From positions 225,422 through 285,421 of the forward strand of contig NC_049996.1 in assembly GCF_000003815.2 (NCBI RefSeq): a DNA stretch of 60,000 bases, written 5' to 3'. A model generated the notes under the pieces. It was not told the DNA's origin. It saw only the letters and a program-made list of their open reading frames with translations, and made no database searches. Both the position numbers and the translations under genes were made by a program. Positions 46,301 to 58,300 of this stretch are shown here, piece after piece. This stretch comes from Branchiostoma floridae (taxonomy: Eukaryota; Chordata; Leptocardii; Amphioxiformes; Branchiostomatidae). Position 1 is the first letter of the stretch. The number at the start of each line of letters is the position of its first letter.

Positions 46301-49300
46301 AAATACGATCCACCATCCACCATCAAGTCGACCGTTCTCCCTCCACCCTTTCTAAACAATATGCACTTTGCAATAAATTGCCATAAATTTGTATAGGAAA
46401 ATCCTGTAGACAGAGAGACAATTGTAGGTCATGTAAAATACGATCCACCATCCACCATCGACCATCAGGTTTTCCCCAAAGCGTCTAACATGCAGACGCT
46501 CCTGACAATTGTTTCTTCTCTCCCTCTCTCTAAACATTCTTTACAATTTGCACTTTGAATTGCACTAAATCTATGCATGAAAATCCTTTAGACAGAGACA
46601 AATGTCTTCATGTAAAACATGATCCATCATTCATTCTAAGTCGACCAGGTTTTCCCCAAAGCTTCTAACATGCAGACGCTCCTGACAATTTTTCCATTCT
46701 CCCACTGCACATTCTTAGTCTGCATGACACCTTGAATCTATGCATGAAAATCCTGTAGACAGAGACAAATGCATCTCATGTAAAACACGATCCATCATCC
46801 ATTCTAAGTCGACCAGGTTTCCCCCAAAGCTTCTAACATGCAGACGCTCCTGACAAAGACGCGAAGATTGTGCGGTATAAACCTCAGGTGTGGGATGAGA
46901 TAAGCCCGCAGAACAGTTCCCTGGCGCCGGCCTATCACAGCGATAAGCGCGCCGGCCGCCCCGAAACTCTTCCAACAGCACTAAGTGGGGCGGCCGCAAA
47001 GGAGATCAACAGGAGTGAATGTAAAGTTTTCCAGCAAACCACTTTGTAGTACCATGTGGTGATATCTTTTATTGAACACCGTGAGTCTAGAGTGCTAGCT
47101 ATAGCCAGTTGGGATAAGGGAGTCTAGCTCATTTGCATATTAGGGAATCCTTTGTTGCTTCTTGTCCGACTTGTATTTTAGTATTGCAAGCAGCCGAACG
47201 AAGGTTGGCAGAATTTCTTTGTACCCTGTGGTGACATATTTTATTGAACACCGTGCGTTTTAGAGTGCTAGCCAGTTGGGATAAGGGAGTCTAATAAGAA
47301 TCCTTTGTTGATTCCTGTCCGACTTGTATTCTGGGTATAACAAGCAACCAAAGAAGGTTGGCAGCATTTCTTTTTGTACCATACAGTGATATTTTTTATT
47401 GAACACCGTGAGTTTTGAGTGCTGGCCAGTTGGGATAGGGGAGTCTAACTTATTTTCATATTAGGGAATCCTTTGTTGCTTCCTGTCCGACTTGTATTTT
47501 AGATTGCAAGCAACCGAACGAAGGTTGGCAGAATTTCTTTGTACCCTGTGGTGACATATTTTATTGAACACCGTGCGTTTAGAGTGCTAGCTATAGCCAG
47601 TTGGGATAAGGGAGTCTAGTTCATTTGCATAAGGAATTCTTTGTTGATGCCTGTCCGACATATATTCTGGGCATTGCAAGCAACCGAACGAAGGTTGGCA
47701 GCATTTCTTTGTACCCTACAATGATATTTTTTATTGAACACCGTGACATTTGACTGCTAGCCAGTTGGGATAAGGGAGTCTAACTCATTTGCATAACGAA
47801 GCCTTTGTTGATCCTTGTCCGACATATATTCTGGGCATTGCAAGCAACCGAACGAAGGTTGGCAGCATTTCTTTGTACCCTGTGGTGATATATTTTATTG
47901 AACACCGTGCGTTTTAGAGTGCTAGCCAGTTGGGATAAGGGAGTCTAGCTTATTTGCATAAGGAATCCTTTGTTGATCCCTGTTCGGCTTGTATTCTGGG
48001 TATAAAAAGCAACCGATCGAAGATTGGCAGCATTTTGAGACAACTTTGGAAGATGCTGGAGATAAGGGAGTGTAGCTCATTTGCATATTAAGGAATCCTT
48101 TGTTGATCCCTGTCCTTATACTAAGTATTCTTGGAATTGGAATAACAAGCAACCGATGGAAAGTTGGCAGCATTTCTGGACAACTTTGAAAGATGCCGAG
48201 TGCTAGCCAGTTAGGATAAGGGCGCCTAACTCATTTGCACCAGGAATGATTTTTTATTTGATTTTTTATTTGATTTATTTGCACATAAAAAAAGGGCATG
48301 CATACAGTAAAGATAACTGATTGATAAAAAACGTGCGGGAGAGAGGTAGAAGCCAAAAAAGCTTATGGGAGACCTCCTCCTAACAAACTATTGAACACAA
48401 ATTCAAATGAGGTAATTGAAATTGTATACAAATAATAACATAAACATGGATGTGATAACAAGTAGATGATTACCAATAAAGCAAATTTGAAACAAATGAT
48501 TACAAATCTTTTTTTTTATCCTTATTACATTCTGGGTATTACAAGCAACCGATCGAAGGTTGGCATCATTTCTGGACAACTCTGGAAGATGCTGAGTGCA
48601 AGCCACCTAAGATAAGGGAGTCTAAGTCATTTGCATGAAGAATCCTTTATTGATACGTGTCCTCATATTCTGGGTACTACAGTTTGTACATGCAACCGAT
48701 CGAAGCTTGGCAGCTTTTCTGGACAACTCTGGAAGATGGAGTGCTAGCCACAGGAGATAAGGGAGTCTAGCTCATTTGCATATTAAGGAATCCTTTGTTG
48801 CAACCGATCGAAGGTTGGCAGCATTTCTGGACAACTGGAGGTGGCATCTCACTGCACTCGGGGCACCGGTGCGGCACTGCGGGGTTCGTTTACTGTGGCA
48901 CTGTTGTCATTTCCGCCAATTTGTCATAATTTAGATATTGCATATTAAGTTTGAAAAAATTCGTTATCTCTGAAATTAGTTGAGTAATCTTTCGAACTCC
49001 ACAGTGCCGCAACGGTGCCCCAAGTGCAGTGAGATACTACCTTTAGGAGGACGCTGTGTGCTGATGATTTGATTTAAAGTACGTGTTGCCCAATGAATAT
49101 ACAATCAATCTCTGCACCCGGTGATCGTGGCCCTGTATCATTTCTTTACCAGCTTTGCGCTGAATATTCTAGAAGAGGATTTACCTGTTAGGCCAGGAAG
49201 ATTGAGTCTTAGTTGGCGTGCACAGAATGTGCTTCCTTGTTACTGATAGGAATGATCCTATTCAGCAATGAAGGTTGCCTAGGGTCAAAACTTACGCAAG

Positions 49301-52300
49301 TTCAAGTTAACTTCAACTATTGAGTTTTATGCTTTTATGTGGAAAAATCTTTGAACAATTCTAGGCATTGAACTAAGTTGATGGATGATGGAAATTATTC
49401 TGCTAGAAAGATTGTGAATAGAAAGAAACAGTTGTTATTTAGAGAGTTCCATAGTTTGTCAGTCCGAGGAAGATGCTGTTGCAATAGAAGGACTTTGACA
49501 CTTGTAACTGAAAAGTGTAAGTATGTGAGCTAGAGGAAAACCGGGTGAAAGACTCTCAAAGGATGGACAACTAGTGTTAGATCATAGGAGCGATGGCAAT
49601 GAAAGAAACGATAGAACAGACAGACAATAAAAGACTCATATCAAAACTGAAGTTCTATGGAATTGAAGGTACTACACTTTCCTGACGAATAGAGGGCAAA
49701 CGGTAGTGGTGGAAGGGAAGGCCTCAGTTCCAGTTAAAGTAGCGTAGGGAGTTCCGCATTGCTCTTCCTCTTGTACATAAACGACTTACCAGAACAGCTC
49801 GATTCAAGTGTGAGGTTATTCGCCGATGATTGTCTGTTATATATAGAGGTATCCACACAAAATGATTCACAAGTTCTTCAGAAAGATCTGAACACCCTGG
49901 AAGAATGGCAAAGGAAATGGCTTATGCAGTTCAATCCTGATAAGTGCCATATCATGCACATAACAAACAAACGAACACCAAATGTGTCCCCTTACCAGTT
50001 TTGTGGTCAGACATTAGAAACCACAAAAGCCCTCCCATACCTTGGTGTTATATCAACAACTGGGCTGAAGTGGGGTGTCCGTGTTAACAAAATAACAACC
50101 AAGGCTAAACAGACATTGGGAGTAATCAAACGCAACTTGTGGGCATGCCCAACCAGGGTAAAATCACTTGCATACACGTCACTAGTAAGACCTAACCTTG
50201 AATATGCTGCAACAGTATGGGATCCGTATACAAAGAAAGACAAAGATAAACTGGAAAGGGTACAGAACCAAGCTGCCCGATTCTGCACAAACAACTATAA
50301 CAGGGATTCTAGTGTTACCAAAATGAAAACAGATTTGCAGTGGATGTCACTTGAAGATGGAAGGAAAATGTCCAGACTTTCCATGATGTACAAAATGACC
50401 AGTAAACTGGTGGACGTACCAACGGATAAGTATCTAATACCAGCTCAAAAAAGAACAAGAAACAGTCATGCCTTCAAATACCAGAGTTACCAACCTAGGA
50501 TTGATGTGTTCAAAAATTCGTACTTTCCCAGAACTATCGTAGAGTGGAACTTGTTATCACCAAGTACAGTAGGGGCATCTTCTCTCGGTAGTTTTAAAGA
50601 ACGCTTGCAGATAGATGTGCAAAAGTTAGGGGTAACGAGTCGTTCGGTGTAATAAAACCAGCTGCTGCCGCTGGTGTGTTACGCCGAACGGCGGTTATAC
50701 CGGCTATATAGATATAGATAGATAGATAGATAGAACAGCCAGGGAGGCAACATTTCGCCTCTGAAAGAGGGAGTACATATTCTCCTTCGAATGCAGTCTA
50801 ATACTTGGAGACAGTCCTTCGTGGAACCTTCCCCAAAATGAAGTTGATTGCGATGTTACATCTGACGGCTTTGCCATTGATAATTTAGATTCGTAGTGAA
50901 GAATCAATAGATTTTGAATGCTGTTGCTACTTTCATATCAGCCTTGACACGGTAGTTCACATATCTCTTTTGACACCTTTCGATGTGTATAGTACTTTCA
51001 CGCCCTAACACCCTTGGACATAACATAAATCACCCGGCGTTGTGTAGCATGGGATTCAGTTAAAACAGTGTTCCCTCTTGTGATTATACTGTACCATCAA
51101 TCTTGTACACCTTCACATTCAGTGACTACCAAATACATGCATGACATGGGCTATAGAATAAAGAATCTAATGGTTTTCATATGTTTCAGAGCCTCCACAG
51201 GTTTAAGAATTGGAGCAAATGAATAACTGTTGATACTATATATTCATTTAAACATAAACTGGTTGTTTGATACTATATAGCTTTGATACTATGAAGCATA
51301 ACTACAGTGATCGTCCGACGAAGGCATTAATGCCGCAATGTTGTGGTAATTGAATAAACATAAAGAGCACTACTGCGTTTTTGTGTTCTTTGTAGGGCTT
51401 TGTCATTGAATTAAGAAAATTTTCTAGTCAGAAAAGATGAGTTACAATCTACTTAATCGGTGACAAACATGTCGTACACCACACACCGTGAGATAATTGT
51501 TTCTTTCTTGGGATCTACGTGTACTTAATTCTTTAGGAGATAAATGGGCTGTTAAAACTTTGTTTGAAACATAGTTAATGCCATTTGTAGCCTTCAAGAA
51601 GAATAATTGCAACTCCTTTTTACCTTGTTGATTATCGAGAATCTCTATGTTGGGGACATCAAAGGGCACAAACCAATTGTCTGGATAGCAAGATACTATG
51701 CATAAAATGACCAGATGTAAGGATGTTACGATATTTAGTCATGCAAAATAGTATGGCTATCAGAAGACAAAGAAACAGTAACAACTTTTCTAAATGTTAT
51801 AGCGATGACGACATCCCCTTCAAAGATCACCAAGGACAGTATTACCGTTATGATCATGGTGTAGACATTGATGGATTATCCAGACGCAATAAAGATTTTA
51901 TTGCCCTGACTGTGCTATAATCGGTTCTGAGGACACAGATGTTGTAATATCGCAGGCATCCATGCTTGGTCAAGCACGAAACAGACAATCACTTCCGCGG
52001 ATGTCTTTTTGCCTATTAGAGCTTATCTTCATCTGTTGAGAGTTCGACTATCCCTCACAATGTTGATGAATAGAATAGGGTGAGACTTTTCAAAGATACG
52101 GAAAGGAAAACTCGGCTTTACGCGTGAACCTACATCAAAGACCTAAAATTGACAGTTTTATCTTCTTTTGAGCATGTTAGAACTTTGCTTTCCTTTTTCA
52201 AGTACTATTTTCACGTTGGTAACTCAAAGCAATCTTCTCGCAACGCCAGCAGTATCTAGAGATGAAATGTAACATCATACAATATGTATTTTATATTGAA

Positions 52301-55300
52301 TCTAATTTTTTCTATAGCTAATATATAGATGCATGGAGTATAAGGCACACACTTTTACTGATATTGACAGATTCATTCTTATTTACGGTTATATCAAATT
52401 TATATGTATGTAATGTCTGTTATGTATTGTTCTATCAATAAAGTAGAAAAACTGGAGTGCATCGCCACTTTGTCCTTTTTGATGTTTACTGAATAAATGC
52501 AAGGTGAAAATTACCTAAAATGGCAAAATTACATTAGAATCTGACACATCCAAAGTTATATACATCTAAAGTTATACAAAGAAGTATGCTAATTCTATAC
52601 ATTATCTAGAAAAAATCTATCAATAAGCTGTTGGGTTACTGGCGCCTGAATAAGTTGTTAGATGTATTGGCGCATGCCATACACGAATGCAAGGTCACAG
52701 TTTGAGTGATTACAGGATTTACCACCGTATAATGAGACCATCATCAGTATAACATCAACAGACATCTGATGCGAAGATACTCATCTTCATGCACGAGCAC
52801 CTGTGACCGCACGTGGTCAAGGACAGTGATAATTGGGGCTTAGGGAGACTTTTCTCTTCATTCCAGACATGGGGTGCATATTACAGAGTCAACTTGTAAT
52901 GCAAAACACGGATAGCATACAGATGTGGGAGTCTATGAACTAATGTTCATTCTATTGGTTATCAGATATGTGCAGACACGTTCGAAGTGTTTTGTTCAGC
53001 CGAATTTTCGGTGACCGTCTGTCACCTTCCTCAGGGCAACTCGTATTGGTTCACATTGAACTACAGCTATAGGTGTCGCCGATTACAGAGGCGAACCCAA
53101 ACGAAACGTACTTAAATGTCTATACATACACTTGAGTTTTAATGTCAATGCGGTGTGTAGAAAGCGGTCCCTCTTTGGATGTATGCAAATATTTTTATGT
53201 TTTTTTTATCAAATTTTGTTACAAATACTTTCAAATTCTCACTATTTTATTATAAAGGATTTTATCACATAACTTATTCAAAGTTTGATCGTTTGCCTCA
53301 CGAAGACATATTACAATATGGCCTTACGAATGCCACCTAACACCTGGAGTACCCCCAAGGCTACATTGGCCATGTGCTTAGTTTGACATGAATAGGCGAT
53401 ACATTTAAAAGTTGATTACTTCATTGAAATATAAGAATTTGTCCTTCATGAAATATGAAGCCACATGTCAGCTATAGGACAACATTACCTTTATCGCCCA
53501 TATGAATCGTCCTATTCTAGCAAGATAAATGGAAGACCCATCCGGTGGATAGATAGTCGATAATTGTACGTCTGGGAATTGGACTTAGAGGTAATGGGTC
53601 TCAAGGGGAATGGAAGATAGGGAAACGAGAAGCAACCTTCGGAAATAACAGGAACTATTCCTGCGACTATTTATGGATTATTCTTTACTGTGCTTTGTTC
53701 TGCACTGTTCTCTATGCACAGTTTCTACCATCAGACCTAGTGTCACGATTACCAATTATCACAAGTACAACGAGAATGTTAGAATACCTATATTCCCTTT
53801 ACTGAGAGAGAGTGAAAGATACATAGATAGATAGATAGATGTGTGTAATACGCCAGATAAAAAATCAAATTTAGATAAAAAGTGTAATACGCCAGATAAA
53901 AAAAATCAAATTTAGATAAATTTAAACCACTTTCATGTTTTTTCAGTGTGATCCTGCCATCGGGACCAAGGTGTTCTTTGACGCCATGTACCAGCTCCCA
54001 CCCAAACTGATGCTGTACGGAGGCACGTGCTCCAGTGTGACGTCACTCATTAGCATGTCTGCACCTTACTGGGACCTGACACAGGTATGGGTTTCACTTG
54101 TTACCTCCGTAGAAACAGGAGGTATTGTGTTCGGTCGTGTNNNNNNNNNNNNNNNNNNNNNNNNNNNNNNNNNNNNNNNNNNNNNNNNNNNNNNNNNNNN
54201 NNNNNNNNNNNNNNNNNNNNNNNNNNNNNNNNNNNNNNNNTATTATTTTCAGTGTGATTTTGTCCGGGTCCAAAGTTAGTCCCACATAACCCTAGGATGG
54301 CATGTGAGAGTGGAGCATTGTAAGTCTGTGATAGACATGGTTGTGTTATATTATGTCCACAAATGTACAAAACGTCAAGAGTATATGAGATCGAAAATCC
54401 AGTAGGCTACCCTACGGCCTAGCATATTAGTTGCAGTCGTATCAGTAGTTTCCATAGGGCCTAGAATGTTAGTTGTAATTGTATCAGTACTTTTCATCTC
54501 TTGTTTACATATTGGAGGAAGAGAGTCATGGCTATCCGTGCAACCGGCACGCCCAGATGATGATGATGTTAGCAAACTACATCAATTGTTTATTCCTTTA
54601 TTTTTTATTTCCTTTTTTTCCCTTTTCTCTAGCTGTCTTATGATGTAACGTCGCCAGAGTTCTCCGACAGAGAAAAGTACCCGACGTTCTTTCGGACGGT
54701 GCCCTCTGACCTGGACTTTAACCCCGCCAGAGTGAGGCTGCTCAGGCACTTCAACTGGACACGTGTGGCGACACTGTACCAAGATGAGACCAATTTGGCA
54801 ATAGTAAGAAAAAATTGTATTTTCATGTTTCCTGAGATGTAAACATATTGTTTTTACTGGTGTGTTCCTTTTCTCCTCTCTTCTTCTTCTTCTGTGATGG
54901 ACAAATCACAGCTTAGAACTGCTTGTGACAGCATGTTAGCTGTTCCAGGAAATAGGGAGAAAATGTTAGTTGTTCCAGCAAGTAGGAACAATTGCACGTT
55001 TGCAATAGCAAAACCTATTATGGTCAAAACCTTTGTCACTTTGGTAAAAGGCAAATCACTGGGAGGGAAATATCCTGCAATTTCTCGAATAATATTGTCT
55101 TTTTAGATTCAACAAAAAATGGTATCGACCTTAATAATCATTTTGTTCCATGCGGCGACGACTTGGTATACATGTGTTTATATATATTTCGATTAAAAAT
55201 ATTCAATACTATATTTTAATAGATTGATGATATGTTAATACACAGTTTCTATCTGATATATATTGATTGATATGGTGCAGTTTCACTAAATGACGTGTTT

Positions 55301-58300
55301 TTCCAGGTTCACAGCCAACTAGAAAGCTCCCTTGTGAAGGCTGGGATGAACTTTACAGCACAAGGGTTTGTGGACGCAGAATCCGTACGGCGGCGTATGA
55401 AACAAATTAAGGTGATTATGATAACTATTACGAAGCATCACAATTAAAGTAAAATAGTATGGATATTTTCTACCTTATTAGTCTCTAAACACGTGAGAGT
55501 AAAGATAAACGTTTGAAAAATTGCTCAAGGCCTAGGGTTAAAGAGTTAAGAAAATGTCTCGACAAATTCCTTAATGAAATATTCCTGTTTTTTAACTTTC
55601 CTTGCTACAGGAATCTGACGCTAGAATCATTTTGGGTCTCTTCGATGAAAGGATGGCAAGACATGTCTTCTGTGAGGTACAGTTATGAATATTACACTAC
55701 TATTGTATTTTCTAAACATCTTTTTCTGTCACATTTCTTCGTACTGATATAGGGCTACACTTTCGGTTTAAATTCATTGTCTTTTTACCCTACATGAAAT
55801 GATGTAAAAAAAACTTATAGTCAACAATGATACTGTGCATGTCAAGAACTTTAGACAACATACATTGAAAAAAAAGTACTTAACAAGTTTAAGCAATTTT
55901 ACCCACAAACCAATGAAAATATATGCTATATTAATGTAAAATAATTTCTATTTTATTGGCACTGCAAAAGCACAATGAAGTGAGCAGTATTGCTTATATT
56001 AGGTGCTATCGGTTGAACAAATGCATACACACATCTTACGGCTAAACATTTTTAAGATATCCTTGCTGCATTGTATGTTTACACAATTGACATATTTTGT
56101 CATCAATTCTAAATTCCTTAGGCTTACAAACTGAACCTGTACGGAAAGCGGTACGCCTGGATACTTAACGGCCCGTACAGCAGCAGGTGGTGGAACAGAA
56201 CTGCGGACTGCACCCGGGACCAGATGCGGAAGGCTGTGGAGGGGGCGCTGATTTCGAACTTCCTGGAACGTAGTACGAGTAACCACAGGACCATTTCCGG
56301 GAAGGTATATATTGAATGAAGGACCTTTATTGTACATTCATGCCTCGACAGGCTATGTACAGGTCACTGATAACAGACATGACTGATAACAGAATAACAA
56401 ACATATGAAAAAACAACAGGATACAATTACAATTTAACTAGTTGAAGGTACTAAGCTAACAGGATGGTCGACATCTTCTCGCTTCTTTGTACAGGTGTAG
56501 ATATAAGAGCAGATAATATTTGATATACAGGGTTTGTCTAGGCGCATCAAAAATAGAAATTTATCCGTTGCATTAAAATGTTCAAAATATGGGAACTCTT
56601 TTCTGATATATTCATAAAGCTCAATCCTTTCATAATGGTACAATTTACAGTGTAAAATAGACAAAATAGTCAAATAGTCATCTCATTGCTTGAGTGCGGC
56701 ACCACTGTGTACTGTATGTCATTTTTGTTGTGATAAAGAATAGTCACCCAAAGACTTTGGGGACTCTGTTGTAACGTCTTATATGATTTTGCGAACAAAT
56801 TGTGTCATATATTATATCCTTAATGTGATCGAATGTAATGTAATAGGTACTTTATACTTTTAGAACTACCACATAGGTTTTCTTGAGGAAGAAGCTTTTC
56901 TTAATAAAGTGCAATTACAGTGGTTGCTTTGTTTTCTGAAAGATTCCAATTCAGTTTAGTTTACTAAAACCAACCTGTATGCTACAATATACACTGAAAT
57001 AACATGAAATTAGTTGATCATTACAATATAGCGCTGCATGCACAATACATCAATGCAATGAAATACTATTCAACAGACCAAGAGATAAGATTGACAACAT
57101 GTGCTTAAAAATTAGCGGTATTGACATCGAGATTATCCAAACGCGGTTTAAGTTTGTGGTTATTTGGGGAATAGGATCGTTGTTGAAATATCCTATATGT
57201 AAAGGCAAATGTTTCTGTTATTGTATACAGACGCCAGCAGAATACGAACGGCAGTACCACCAGCGAGTGTCAGGCAAAAGGACCAACCCTTTCCACGGGT
57301 ACGCCTATGATGGCGTGTGGGTGATCGCTCTGGCTCTAGACAAGGTTTTGAGACAGTTACAACAGGAAGGAAACGTGCCACGCGTTAAACTGACCTACGA
57401 GAGACAAGAAGACATGAAGGTTTTCATGTTTGACGCAGTTAAGGAGACGGACTTTCAAGGAGTAACGGTATGTAAACGTCTTATCCTAGCCCTAAATAAA
57501 AGACAATGCAACGGCTTTTCTTATGGCTTCCAAAACCATTTAGTTTTTCATTACGGCATTGGGTATAACGATAAATCAACTCAAAGAAATCTATCTAGCT
57601 ATGACAGTTTTAAAACGTTACCTTACCCAGTGGCAAATTTGCAAATCTTGGCACATCTACACAACAATCTCAATGTACTTGTTGTCCATTGGCACACTTT
57701 AGACAGATTAGCCTAGAGACTCGGTGAACGTAGCACCATCGTCAAGTTAGTAACTTCGTACTAAGTGCCTTTCCCAAGAGCACAGAATCAGAGCACGCCA
57801 ATGCTTTCATTGACGATTTCATATATCGAGTTTGTCCAAATGTCAAATAAGGCTCACAACACCATATATTATATAGTCCCAAGAAACCCAATCAAGGCTT
57901 TGAAGAGTATCCATTTGTGGTTCAATTCCAATCTAAAAGACATGAAGTTGGCAATAGTTCCACACATCGTGACCTCCATTTTACGGCATTGACGTCACAA
58001 CTCTCGCGAGACTTCACCGTCTGGTGAACTCATGCAGCTTCCCCTTCGGGAAGGGATGCTTCCAGGAAACCGGAAACGTCTTAGCTTCGCAGAAAGCTTT
58101 GTTATCCTCCAGGACTTGACATGTTTGACAGCATTACTACTTGGTGTCATTTCTTAGCCAGAGCTAGTCCCAGTACGAACTGTAAAAGCTTGTATAATCG
58201 CCCAAGTACCTTAAAACGTGACTAGGTACAGTCGTTTATAGGCAGGCATGTCCAGTACAGGGACATACATAGAAATGATACAGCAGTATTTCATATTTCC

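Larger units (their letters stand above)
28345..53946 (+). other. Intron 1 of the GABBR2-like gene (25.6 kb)
   Basis: Donor GTAGGT at 28345, acceptor TTTTTTCAG at 53946. Unusually repeat-rich: tandem arrays at 29.6-31.3, 31.5-32.1, 45.8-46.9 and 47.1-48.8 kb, plus LINE, MITE and hammerhead-like elements listed separately. Confidence 0.85.

Noticed and set aside
46861-47000. GC-rich block with repeated GCGCCGGCC
   Set aside because: Considered as a CpG island, tRNA or promoter; no cloverleaf, no boxes, and no transcript evidence. Treated as a spacer.
54094-54370. Open frames spanning the N run
   Set aside because: They exist only because the 100 N are not read as stops.
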